This document shows, piece by piece, positions 1 through 7,635 of a DNA stretch of 64,000 nucleotides (position 1 is its first letter; the number at the start of each line of letters is the position of its first letter). Where the stretch lies: positions 62,001 through 126,000 of the forward strand of contig JAUZRX010000051.1 of the NCBI GenBank assembly GCA_030949985.1. The letters are read 5' to 3'. The position numbers were made by a program, and so were the translations under genes. The stretch comes from Acidobacteriota bacterium (GTDB lineage: Bacteria > Acidobacteriota > Polarisedimenticolia > J045). Below the pieces are notes generated by a model. That model had not been told where the DNA came from, made no database searches, and saw only the letters and a program-made list of their open reading frames with translations.

Positions 1-1094
1 TGGTGCTCGTGCGCCGTTTCACCGGCGGCCTGGGAGCCGTTTCGAACCTCAGCGACGAAATGCCCTGGGGGCTGTGGATCGGCTTCGACCTGCTTTCCGG
101 CGTGGCTCTCGCGGCGGGAGGCTTTACGATCACCGCGATCGTCTACTTGTTGCACCTGGACCGCTATCGGCCCATCGTCCGTCCCGCCCTGCTGACGGCT
201 TTCCTGGGCTACCTGATGGTGATCGCGGCGCTGCTGGTGGATCTGGGGCGTCCCTGGAATATCTGGCATCCGCTGATCTTCTGGAATCCGCACTCGGTGA
301 TGTTCGAGGTGGGCTGGTGCGTGATGCTCTACACGACCGTGCTCTTCCTCGAGTTTCTGCCCCTGGTTTTCGAGCGCTTCCGCATCCAGCGCGCCCTGAC
401 TCTCTGGAGCCGCTACCTGACGCCGCCGCTGGTGATCGCCGGAGTGCTGCTTTCCACCCTGCACCAATCGTCCCTGGGTACGCTCTACGTCATCGTTCCC
501 GGGAAGCTGCACCCCCTTTGGTATTCACCGATCCTGCCGCTGCTTTTCTTCGTCTCCGCGATTTCCCTGGGCCTGGCGATGACCAGCGTGGAGTCGTTCC
601 TCTCCCTGCGCGCCTTCGGCAAACGCCTGGAGCCCGGGATCCTGCGGGGGCTCGGCCGGGCCACCGCGGTGACTTTGCTGCTCTACCTCACCTTGCGTTT
701 CGAAGATCTCTTCGTGCGTGGTGTGCTCGACCAGGCCTTCCGTTTCGACACGGCCTCGATCTTCTTCCTGCTGGAAGTCGGCCCGGGCGGCATGCTGCCC
801 ATGCTGCTGCTCTTCAGCAGCCGGGTGCGCCGCCGGCCGTTGGCGCTGCTGGGCGCGCAGCTGCTGGTCGTACTGGGTTTGATTTTTCAGCGCATGAACG
901 TTGCGATCACGGCCTTCCAGTTGGGTACGGGGGTGTCCTACGTACCTCACTGGCAGGAATTCGTCATCTCTCTCGGCCTGGTCGCCGTTGGTTTTGCTCT
1001 CTTCGCCCTGGCCGTGCGCTTCCTGCCCGTGTTCCCGGAAGGCCCCCTCGCGCGACCGCGCCCCACCGATCCCCTCTCCACGCTGGCGCCCTGA
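1..1094 (+). CDS. NrfD/HybB-type polytopic membrane subunit, 5'-truncated by window edge
   Basis: This is the quinone-interacting membrane subunit of a respiratory redox complex of the NrfD/PsrC/HybB family, which moves electrons between the quinone pool and periplasmic iron-sulfur or haem partners. The sequence opens with the family signature GLGAVSNLSD followed by PWGLWIGFD, then 'GVALAAGG' and a conserved 'LVDLGRPWNIWHP' stretch, and has about nine or ten hydrophobic segments. Family members normally have about 30-40 residues with one more helix before GLGAVSNL, so the in-frame GTG at base 3 is probably not the true start and the gene continues to the left. The partner Fe-S and cytochrome subunits are presumably encoded left of the window. 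The sensor kinase follows 33 bases downstream, which suggests that the two-component system controls this complex. Confidence 0.9.
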   Translation, partial: VLVRRFTGGLGAVSNLSDEMPWGLWIGFDLLSGVALAAGGFTITAIVYLLHLDRYRPIVRPALLTAFLGYLMVIAALLVDLGRPWNIWHPLIFWNPHSVMFEVGWCVMLYTTVLFLEFLPLVFERFRIQRALTLWSRYLTPPLVIAGVLLSTLHQSSLGTLYVIVPGKLHPLWYSPILPLLFFVSAISLGLAMTSVESFLSLRAFGKRLEPGILRGLGRATAVTLLLYLTLRFEDLFVRGVLDQAFRFDTASIFFLLEVGPGGMLPMLLLFSSRVRRRPLALLGAQLLVVLGLIFQRMNVAITAFQLGTGVSYVPHWQEFVISLGLVAVGFALFALAVRFLPVFPEGPLARPRPTDPLSTLAP

Positions 1095-1127
1095 ACCCGG
1101 GCGCCGGCGCGGTTCCCCGGAGGTGCC

Positions 1128-2720
1128 GTGATGCCGGGTACAGTCGCCGGAAAACTCACGATCCTCGTCACCGTCTCGCTGATCGTCGTCTTCGGCCTGG
1201 GAACCTGGCTCAACGTGATGATTCAGGAACGGGCCGCGCACACGATCTTGAGCCGGAACGGCGCCAGCATCGCCGACATGATCGCCGGCGCTACGCGGGA
1301 GTCGATGCTGCACAACGACCGGGAACGGATCGCGGCGATGGTCGACTCCCTCGCCCGTCAGCCCGATGTCGAACGCATCCGTATCTTGCGTAAGACCGGC
1401 GAGATCGCCTATTCCACCGTGGCCGAGGAACTCGGCTCCATCCTCGACAGCCGCCTCGAGCAGTGCATCACCTGTCACCAACAGCCCCAGCCCCCCGAGA
1501 TGCTGCCCGCCGCGGAAAGGGTCCGGGTGATCGAGTCCGGTGGTCGCCGGGCCCTGGGCATCACCCGCGTGATCTACAACGAGCCCGATTGCTCCACCGC
1601 CGCCTGCCACGAGCACCGGCCGGACGAAAGACTGCTGGGCATCCTGGACGTTCACCTGGCTCTCGGGCCGTACGATGAAGCCCGCGTGCGCAGCGCTCTG
1701 GAACTGGTGCTGACTTCGGCGGTCGCGATCTTCCTGGTGCTCGTCACCACCATCGTATCCGTGCAGAAAATGGTGCAAGCGCCCGTGCGGGCCCTGATCC
1801 GCGGAGCACGCAAGCTGGGCGACGGCGACCTTTCGGCGCGGGTTCCCGAAACGTCCGATGACGAGATCGGGGAGCTGGCCCGCACTTTCAACCAGCTCGC
1901 GCGGGATCTCGAGATTGCTCGGGGCGAGCTGATGGATTTGACCCAGACTCTCGAAGTGCGGGTCGAACAAAAGACCCGGGAGCTGAAAGAGGCCCAGGAC
2001 CAGGTCCTGCATGCGGAGAAGATGGCTTCGCTGGGCAAACTCGCCGCCGTGGTGGCTCACGAGATCAACAACCCCCTCTCCAGCGTCGTCACCTACGCCC
2101 GCACCCTCGTTCGACGCTTGCGTGAAGGGCGCACCGGGCCGAGCGCCGAGCAGAATCTCCAGTGTCTCGAATCGATCGCCTCCGAGGCGACCCGCTGTGG
2201 GGCCATCGTCAGTCAGTTGCTGGCCTTCGCCCGGCAAAGGGGCGGCCGCTTTACGGCGATGCGGATCAACGACGTGGTGGAAAAGGCGGTCTTTTTGTTG
2301 CAACACCAACTCGACATGAACGGGGTGACCGTGCGGCGCGAGTTGGCTCCGGACCTGCCGGTGATCGTCGCCGACCCCGACCAGGTGCAGCAGGCTTCGA
2401 TGGCCTTGCTGATCAACGCCAGCCAGGCGCTCGAAGGGGGCGGGACGGTCACGCTCCGCACGCGCTCCGAAGAGGCGTGGGTGGTGCTGGAGGTGGCCGA
2501 CGACGGCCCCGGTATGCCGCCGGAGGTGGCTGAGCGCGTCTTCGAGCCTTTCTTCACCACCCGTGAAGAGGACGGGGGGCTCGGCCTCGGGCTGTCGGTG
2601 GTCTACGGCATTCTCGAGCGGCACGGGGGCAGCGTCAGCCTGCAGACGGCGCCCGGTGACGGCTGCTGCTTTACGCTGCGCTTTCCCCTCGAGCCCCCGG
2701 ACCAGGAGAATTCGCGATGA
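1128..2720 (+). CDS. membrane sensor histidine kinase with periplasmic CxxCH-type motifs
   Basis: The 530-residue kinase has a first membrane helix at about residues 10-30 and a second at 188-210, enclosing a periplasmic sensor domain of about 155 residues. That domain contains CITCH (113-117), a classic haem-c motif, and CSTAACH (155-161), a CX4CH variant inside a conserved 'YNEPDCSTAACH' block. This pattern is known from kinases beside multihaem cytochrome gene clusters. A HAMP domain (about 212-265), a coiled stretch, the HisKA box HEINNPLSS (His311) and a C-terminal HATPase (DDGPGMPPE, GLGLGLSVVYG) follow. It overlaps the response regulator by four bases (ATGA). I infer that it senses redox state or a diffusible ligand through covalent haem. 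The ligand is unknown. Confidence 0.9.
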   Translation: MMPGTVAGKLTILVTVSLIVVFGLGTWLNVMIQERAAHTILSRNGASIADMIAGATRESMLHNDRERIAAMVDSLARQPDVERIRILRKTGEIAYSTVAEELGSILDSRLEQCITCHQQPQPPEMLPAAERVRVIESGGRRALGITRVIYNEPDCSTAACHEHRPDERLLGILDVHLALGPYDEARVRSALELVLTSAVAIFLVLVTTIVSVQKMVQAPVRALIRGARKLGDGDLSARVPETSDDEIGELARTFNQLARDLEIARGELMDLTQTLEVRVEQKTRELKEAQDQVLHAEKMASLGKLAAVVAHEINNPLSSVVTYARTLVRRLREGRTGPSAEQNLQCLESIASEATRCGAIVSQLLAFARQRGGRFTAMRINDVVEKAVFLLQHQLDMNGVTVRRELAPDLPVIVADPDQVQQASMALLINASQALEGGGTVTLRTRSEEAWVVLEVADDGPGMPPEVAERVFEPFFTTREEDGGLGLGLSVVYGILERHGGSVSLQTAPGDGCCFTLRFPLEPPDQENSR

Positions 2721-4072
2721 GTGCACGCAGGCCGAAACTGTTGATCGTCGACGACGAGGTGCACGTGCGGGAGTCACTCTCCAGCTGGTTCACCGACGAC
2801 GGTTACGAGGTCACCACGGCTCCCGGCGGCAAGGAGGCCCTGGCGCTGCTCGGCCGCGAGCATTTCGACATCATGATCAGCGACATCAAGATGCCGGGGA
2901 TGGACGGCCTGGAGCTGCAGCGCAGGGTGCGCCGGGTCGACGCCGATCTCGTGATCATTCTCGTCACCGCCTACGCCTCGGTGGCCACTGCCGTGCAGGG
3001 ACTCAAGGAAGGCGCCTACGACTACCTGGTCAAGCCCTTCGATCCCGCAGACATGTCCCGGGTCGTGGAGAAGGCTTGCGAGAAGATTCGACTGGAGGAG
3101 GAAAACCTGGCCCTTCGCAGACGCCTGGAGGAGCGCGAGGGGCCGGAGTTCGTGACCGGCGTCAGCCAGGAGATGCGCCGGGTGATCGAACTGGTGGATT
3201 CGGTCGCTCCGACGGACACGACCGTGCTGGTGCGGGGAGAGTCGGGCACGGGAAAGGAACTCATCGCTCGCATGATCCACTCCCGCAGCCAGAGGGCCTA
3301 CGGACCGCTGGTGGCGGTGAACTGCGGCGCGCTGTCGGAGACCCTGCTGGAGTCGGAGCTCTTCGGACACGAAAAGGGGTCGTTCACCGGGGCCAGCGCC
3401 CGTCGGCGGGGAAAACTGGAGCTGGCGGATGGGGGTACGCTCTTCCTCGACGAGGTCGGCGAAATGTCGCCCAAGGTGCAGGTGGAGTTGCTGCGGGCGC
3501 TGGAGGAAAAGCGTTTCACCCGCGTCGGCGGAACCCGGAGCATCCCGACGGATTTCCGCGTCGTCTGCGCCACCAACAGCGACCTCGAGCAAGCCGTGCG
3601 CGACAAGACCTTCCGGGAGGATCTTTACTACCGGATCCATGTCTTCCAGATTTTCATTCCCCCTCTCCGCGCGCGGCCGGAGGACGTGCTGCCCATCGCC
3701 GAGCATTTCCTCGCCCGCTTCTCGGCGTCCATGGGCCGTCGGGTCAAGGGCTTCTCCGAGGCATCCCGGGAGCTGCTGATGCGCTATCCGTGGCCGGGAA
3801 ACGTCCGGGAACTGGCCAACGCGGTGGAGCGCGCGCTGGTGGTCTGCCGCGGCGACACCATCGAATCCCACCACCTGCCGGTGGCGAGATCCGCCGACGG
3901 GGACAACGGGGAGGATCCCAGCGACCTCTCCCTCGAGAGCGTGGAGCGGCGGCAGGTGCGGCGGGTCCTCAAGCTCACGGGCTTCAACGTCACCCGTTCG
4001 GCCAAGTTGCTGGGAGTGGATCGCGTCACGCTCTACAACAAGATGCGCAAGTACCACATCGAGCGCCCATGA
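2717..4072 (+). CDS. sigma-54-dependent response regulator (NtrC family)
   Basis: The 451-residue activator has three domains. The receiver occupies about residues 5-120, with the acidic pair VDDE and phospho-acceptor Asp56 in ISDIKMPGMDG. The AAA+ domain has Walker A GESGTGKE at 174-181, the sigma-54 contact loop GSFTGA at 221-226 (the common form is GAFTGA) and LFLDEVGEM. The C-terminal Fis-type helix-turn-helix is in 'RSAKLLGVDRVTLYNKM'. It is the cognate partner of the upstream kinase, with ATGA stop/start overlap, and overlaps the downstream archaemetzincin in the same way. It should activate sigma-54 promoters, probably of the redox complex whose last subunit opens the window. I did not find a clear -24/-12 promoter inside the window for it to act on. 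Confidence 0.93.
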   Translation: MSARRPKLLIVDDEVHVRESLSSWFTDDGYEVTTAPGGKEALALLGREHFDIMISDIKMPGMDGLELQRRVRRVDADLVIILVTAYASVATAVQGLKEGAYDYLVKPFDPADMSRVVEKACEKIRLEEENLALRRRLEEREGPEFVTGVSQEMRRVIELVDSVAPTDTTVLVRGESGTGKELIARMIHSRSQRAYGPLVAVNCGALSETLLESELFGHEKGSFTGASARRRGKLELADGGTLFLDEVGEMSPKVQVELLRALEEKRFTRVGGTRSIPTDFRVVCATNSDLEQAVRDKTFREDLYYRIHVFQIFIPPLRARPEDVLPIAEHFLARFSASMGRRVKGFSEASRELLMRYPWPGNVRELANAVERALVVCRGDTIESHHLPVARSADGDNGEDPSDLSLESVERRQVRRVLKLTGFNVTRSAKLLGVDRVTLYNKMRKYHIERP

Positions 4073-4596
4073 GCTCGTGGGACGTGGAGATCGTGGCGCT
4101 GGGGCCCTTGCTTGCCGGAACCCTGCGGGAGCTGAGAGCGGACCTGGCCCGCGGCCTGGCCCGACCGGTGAGGATCGCGGCGAGTCCCCTGAGTCTCGAC
4201 GACGCCTTCGACCCGGCCCGGCGGCAGTATTCGGCCCAGGTGCTGCTCGAGCTTCTGCGCCGGCGGAGCCCGCCGCCGGGCTTGCGCCTGCTCGGTGTCA
4301 CCCGGGTGGACCTGTTCCTGCCGGTGTTCACCCACGTCTTCGGCGCAGCCCAGTTGGGAGGCCCGGCGGCGGTGGTCTCTTGCCACCGGCTGCGGGGGAC
4401 GGACGTGGATCCCGGAGGGAAGGCGACTGCCGGCCGACTGTTGAGAGAAGCGCTGCACGAACTCGGCCACACGGCCGGACTGATCCACTGCCGCTGCTCC
4501 TGGTGCTCGATGGCACCGTCGCGCACACCGGAGGAAGTCGACCTGAAGGATGCGGGCTACTGTCCGCAGTGTGCGCGGCGCCTGGGGATGACCTGA
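4069..4596 (+). CDS. amzA: archaemetzincin-type zinc metalloprotease
   Basis: The 175-residue protein carries the archaemetzincin zinc site HELGHTAGLIHC, followed by RCSWCSM and, 16 residues after the Met-turn methionine, CPQC. This matches the family pattern HExxHxxGx3Cx4CxM...CxxC with a spacing difference of about one residue. Three histidines would bind the catalytic zinc and the four cysteines a second structural zinc. There is no signal peptide, so it is likely cytoplasmic. The start is the ATG that overlaps the stop of the sigma-54 regulator (ATGA), so the two are translationally coupled. A longer reading frame extends upstream but only as antiparallel shadow of the regulator gene. Physiological substrates of this family are essentially unknown. 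The coupling to a redox two-component system is the only clue to its role here. Confidence 0.88.
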   Translation: MSSWDVEIVALGPLLAGTLRELRADLARGLARPVRIAASPLSLDDAFDPARRQYSAQVLLELLRRRSPPPGLRLLGVTRVDLFLPVFTHVFGAAQLGGPAAVVSCHRLRGTDVDPGGKATAGRLLREALHELGHTAGLIHCRCSWCSMAPSRTPEEVDLKDAGYCPQCARRLGMT

Positions 4597-4622
4597 GCCG
4601 CCGGACGCCGCGCCGGGGCCGG

Positions 4623-5288
4623 TCAGCGCATGTGGAGGAACTCCTCGCCGAAGGCTTCGAGCCCCGCATCGTCGAGCAGGCCGATGGCACCGAGGGCGGG
4701 CTGGGCGCCGTCGGCCAGCACGGGCGCCTCGCCCCGGGGAGCGCTGCGGCGGGAGAGAAAATCAGCCAGGCGTTGGACCTCGGAGCGCAGCCATGCGGCT
4801 GCCCGCTCGCCCACCTTCAACCCGGCAAGGGCTTCGGTGTGCTCGGCGGGCCAGATCCTGGCGAACCATCCGGCGCCGTAGGGATCGTCCTTCAGCGCGT
4901 CGGGAAGGCTCTCCGGGGCCGCGGGATTGACGGCCACGACAACCCCCGTGACCGGGGAACAGATCGCCAGCGTGCGACCTTTCTCTTGCAGGTGGGCGAG
5001 GGGGCGACCCCGCTCCACGTGGGTGCCGGCCTCGGGCAGTTCCACCCGATCGACCCGGCCCAGGGCCTGGGTCACCAACTCGTCGGCGCCGACGCGGATC
5101 TCTCCCACGTCGGTCAGGGAGGCCCAACTGTGGCCCGAGCTGAGAAAGATGCCTCGCGGATAGCGCAGCGGGGAGAAGGCCGCCACCGGCTGCGCCTGAT
5201 CGGCGCGCCGGCGCCGCTCGTAGCGCAGCCGGACCAGGTCGATGGCGATGAAGAGGACGATGGTCAAGATGACGAGGACGGCGGTCAT
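4623..5288 (-). CDS. membrane-anchored glycine cleavage H-protein-like domain protein
   Basis: The 221-residue protein starts with one membrane helix (residues 3-20, MTAVLVILTIVLFIAIDLV) and then a biotinyl/lipoyl-like barrel resembling GcvH: GHSWASL, 'GADELVTQALGRVDRVELPEAG', and 'SPVTGVVVAVN' followed by DPYGAGWFARI. In true GcvH the lipoyl lysine sits seven residues before the A/S-P-V-S/T-G motif. By hand alignment that place is Gly here, with Lys one residue earlier, so lipoylation is doubtful. The start ATG at 5288 has a good AGGGAG ribosome site; an upstream extension is in frame but lacks one. Similar anchored H-like proteins occur beside NrfD-type redox complexes, and the gene is convergent with that cluster here. 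Its role is unknown. Confidence 0.75.
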   Translation of the reverse strand: MTAVLVILTIVLFIAIDLVRLRYERRRRADQAQPVAAFSPLRYPRGIFLSSGHSWASLTDVGEIRVGADELVTQALGRVDRVELPEAGTHVERGRPLAHLQEKGRTLAICSPVTGVVVAVNPAAPESLPDALKDDPYGAGWFARIWPAEHTEALAGLKVGERAAAWLRSEVQRLADFLSRRSAPRGEAPVLADGAQPALGAIGLLDDAGLEAFGEEFLHMR

Positions 5289-5457
5289 GATCGACTCCCT
5301 TCGGGGCGCTCCATCTACGGCGCCGCACCCCGGTTCAAGCAAGATCTGTGCCGCCCTTGGGGCCGCCCCTAACGAGTTCATTTTTAAGGCGTTATGTGGC
5401 ATTCAACACCACCGCCGAGTCTCGCGTATGGAGTTTTTCTACAAGGGGCGGCCGCTG

Positions 5458-5475
5458 GCCGGCCCGGAGGCCGGC
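5458..5475. repeat. GC-rich inverted repeat in the 477-base intergenic region 5289-5765
   Basis: GCCGGCC and GGCCGGC face each other across a four-base loop. No T-tract follows, so it is not an obvious terminator. The rest of 5289-5765 separates two divergent genes. It holds an AT-rich patch near 5370-5400 flanked by TAACG/CGTTA and the promoter-like sequence listed separately. Open frames running through it lack ribosome sites and recognisable protein content, so I see no gene there. Confidence 0.3.
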
Positions 5476-5704
5476 AAGTCGCGGCGGCCCAGGGCCTTGG
5501 CCGTGTGGAGGATCCCAACGCCGGCTGTTGCGCTTTTCAGCGCCCGCTCTGCCAGGCCGCCTGCGAGCCACGTCCCTTCCCCCTGGCGACGTCCCTTTTC
5601 CTTCTCGACTCCCCGCCACGGCTCGCCGAGGCGGGGGCCGAAGAGGGCTGGACCCCCGGAAGGGCGCTGGGCCGGTTCCACCGGGGGTACCGTGCCAGGC
5701 CTCC

Positions 5705-5734
5705 TTACATCGCCGGCTCGGACCGCGGTATAGT
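5705..5734 (+). promoter_or_regulatory. candidate sigma-70-type promoter for the NSS transporter
   Basis: TTACAT (5705-5710) and TATAGT (5729-5734) are separated by 18 bases, with four of six and five of six matches to the -35 and -10 consensus. Transcription would begin near 5741, about 25 bases before the GTG start at 5766, leaving room for the GAGGAGAGGG ribosome site. Confidence 0.45.
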
Positions 5735-5765
5735 CCCCCGGTTGGGGGGCCGAGGAGAGGGATTC

Positions 5766-7100
5766 GTGGCAGCCATGACCAAGCGAGGGGCCTTCGGGTC
5801 ACGGATGGGCTTCATCCTGGCCGCTGCGGGGTCGGCGATCGGGTTGGGGAACATCTGGCGTTTTCCCTACTCCGCCGGTCAGCACGGAGGCGCGGCGTTC
5901 ATCCTGGTCTACCTCGTCTGCGTGGTCGTACTCTGCCTGCCGGTGCTCTTCGCCGAGTTGGCGATCGGCCGCGCGTCCCAGAAGAGCCCCGTCGGCGCCT
6001 TCGCCCGTCTCGCGCCCTCGAGCGCCTGGCCCCTGGTGGGGGCTTTGGGGGTGATCACGGGATTCGCGATTCTCGCTTTCTACGCCGTGGTGGCGGGCTG
6101 GACCCTGGGCTACCTGGGGCGGGCGCTGGCGGGTCGCTTTTCGGGAGCCCTGACGAACGAGGAAAGCCTGGCGGCCTTCCACGCCATTTCCCGGGCGCCG
6201 GTCGCCTCGATCGCCCTGACAGCGCTCTTCCTGGTGCTGACGGCCCTGGTGGTGCGCTCCGGCATCCAGGGCGGCATCGAGAAGGCTTCGAAGATCCTGA
6301 TGCCGATCTTCTTCGTCCTGCTCATGGGGCTGGCGTTGCGGGCGGTGACCTTGCCCGGCGCCGGTGCCGGGCTGCGCTTCCTCTTTCACGTGGACCTGTC
6401 GAAGATCACGCTCTCGGTGGTGGTGGGAGCCCTGGGACAGGCCTTCTTCTCCCTCAGCCTGGGAATGGGCGCGATGATCACCTACGGCTCGTACCTCTCC
6501 CACGACGAGCGACTTCCCGGAGCGGCGTTCTCCGTCGCGGCGGCGGACACGGCGATCGCCTTGCTGGCGGGGTTGATCATCTTCCCCGCGGTGTTCGCGG
6601 CGGGAGGGGATCCGGGAGGAGGCCCCGGACTGGTTTTCGTCACCCTCCCTTCGATCTTCCATCACTTGCCGCTCGGTGGCCTGTTCGCGGTGGCGTTCTA
6701 CGCGCTGCTGGCCATCGCGGCCCTGACCTCCACCATCAGCTTGCTCGAGGTGGTGGTTTCCTATTTCGTCGATGAAAAGGGCTGGTCGCGGGAGCGCACC
6801 ACCTGGCTGGTGACAGCCGCCTGTTTCTTGCTCGCGGTGCCCTCGGCCCTGTCGGAGACCTTTCTCGGTTGGCAGAATGTCATTTTCGGCAACTACGGCC
6901 TGACCGTGGGGGCCTTGCTGATCTGCCTTTTCGTCGGCTGGAAATGGGGGATCGCCTCGGCCCTCGAAGAGATCGCCCGGGGCGGGTCGCCCCTGCCCCT
7001 CGGATCTGTCTGGGGCCTGGTGATACGCTACGTGGCCCCCCTGGCCATCGCCGTGATCCTGGCGGGCGTCATCGGCTGGATTCCCGGCGTGGAGTTCTGA
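5766..7100 (+). CDS. sodium-dependent neurotransmitter-symporter (NSS/SNF) family transporter
   Basis: The 444-residue inner-membrane protein has about eleven or twelve hydrophobic segments and opens with the family signature GSAIGLGNIWRFPY, which forms the Na+ and substrate site in LeuT-like transporters, soon followed by NSS-type 'ELAIGRASQKSPVGAF'. Later segments include 'FFSLSLGMGAMITYGSYL' and 'TSTISLLEVVVSYFVDE', both typical. Bacterial NSS proteins import amino acids or related small molecules with Na+; the substrate cannot be told. The GTG at 5766 is preferred because GAGGAGAGGG lies at the right distance. An ATG three codons later (5775) is possible. The reading frame stays open for another 370 bases upstream without supporting signals. 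The ArsF-like gene follows after 13 bases, so they are probably co-transcribed. Confidence 0.92.
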   Translation: MAAMTKRGAFGSRMGFILAAAGSAIGLGNIWRFPYSAGQHGGAAFILVYLVCVVVLCLPVLFAELAIGRASQKSPVGAFARLAPSSAWPLVGALGVITGFAILAFYAVVAGWTLGYLGRALAGRFSGALTNEESLAAFHAISRAPVASIALTALFLVLTALVVRSGIQGGIEKASKILMPIFFVLLMGLALRAVTLPGAGAGLRFLFHVDLSKITLSVVVGALGQAFFSLSLGMGAMITYGSYLSHDERLPGAAFSVAAADTAIALLAGLIIFPAVFAAGGDPGGGPGLVFVTLPSIFHHLPLGGLFAVAFYALLAIAALTSTISLLEVVVSYFVDEKGWSRERTTWLVTAACFLLAVPSALSETFLGWQNVIFGNYGLTVGALLICLFVGWKWGIASALEEIARGGSPLPLGSVWGLVIRYVAPLAIAVILAGVIGWIPGVEF

Positions 7101-7113
7101 GGCAGGAGGAAGC

Positions 7114-7635
7114 ATGCCCCAGCGCCGACCGGTGGCTGTGGGATTGGTCGTGCTGGTCCTGGTCGTCGTCTCCCTGGTGGCGGCGAAATCCTGGTGGCCG
7201 CGGGCCCAGGCTCCGGCATCGTGGGCCCTGGAGCGCTTTGCGGGTCAGCCTCCGCGCTTCGTGGTCTATTACTTCTATTCCGGCTTTCGTTGCCGCACTT
7301 GTCGCAGGATCGAGGATACCGCCCAGTCCCTGCTCGAGGAGCATTTCCGCGCCCCACTCGACGGCGGGGTTCTGGCCTGGCTGCCGCTGAACATCGACGA
7401 ACCCCGGTACAGGCATTTCCACCGGGACTTCGAGATGCCCTCGCGCACCCTGGTGCTCGCCGAGTTCGCCGGTCAGCCGCCGCCCCGGCGCTACCGGCGC
7501 CTGGACCAGGCCTGGTCCCTGGCCCATCGACCCGAGCGGCTGGCAGCCTACATTCGCGAAGAGGTGGACGCTTTCCTGGCGGGGCGGGCTCCGCCGGGGG
7601 ACGGAGCCGGTACCCCGCGGGCAGGTCCCCCGTGA
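7114..7635 (+). CDS. ArsF-like membrane-anchored thioredoxin-fold protein
   Basis: The 173-residue protein has an N-terminal membrane helix (about 8-24) and a thioredoxin-like domain with 'VVYYFYSGFRCRTCRRIED', a CxxC motif at Cys60/Cys63. The pattern Y-F-x6-C-x-x-C-x-x-I-E is that of the family annotated as ArsF or 'nitrophenyl compound nitroreductase subunit ArsF'. The immediate neighbour, overlapping by four bases (GTGA), is the partner permease family ArsG, which supports the assignment. I infer a periplasmic thiol relay fed by the DsbD-like neighbour. No arsenic resistance genes (arsB, arsC, arsM, arsR) are visible nearby, so a function in arsenical efflux is only family-based naming. 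The tail after residue 155 is rich in Gly, Pro and Arg and probably disordered. Confidence 0.7.
   Translation: MPQRRPVAVGLVVLVLVVVSLVAAKSWWPRAQAPASWALERFAGQPPRFVVYYFYSGFRCRTCRRIEDTAQSLLEEHFRAPLDGGVLAWLPLNIDEPRYRHFHRDFEMPSRTLVLAEFAGQPPPRRYRRLDQAWSLAHRPERLAAYIREEVDAFLAGRAPPGDGAGTPRAGPP

Noticed and set aside
221-226. GSFTGA instead of GAFTGA in the sigma-54 regulator (residue numbers 221-226 of the protein at 2717-4072) as a defect
   Set aside because: Ser at the second position is a tolerated natural variant, and all other AAA+ motifs are intact, so the protein is expected to be functional.
525-2777. Minus-strand open frame of 750 codons opposite the NrfD-like and kinase genes
   Set aside because: Shadow frame caused by high GC at third codon positions; the plus-strand proteins are unmistakable.
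5458-5475. GCCGGCC/GGCCGGC hairpin as a terminator
   Set aside because: It has no T-tract and does not follow a gene end; such palindromes are frequent by chance at this GC content.
5394-5765. In-frame upstream extension of the NSS transporter (about 124 residues)
   Set aside because: The extension is Pro/Arg/Ala-rich without homology, and the GTG at 5766 has a good ribosome site and a promoter-like sequence just before it.
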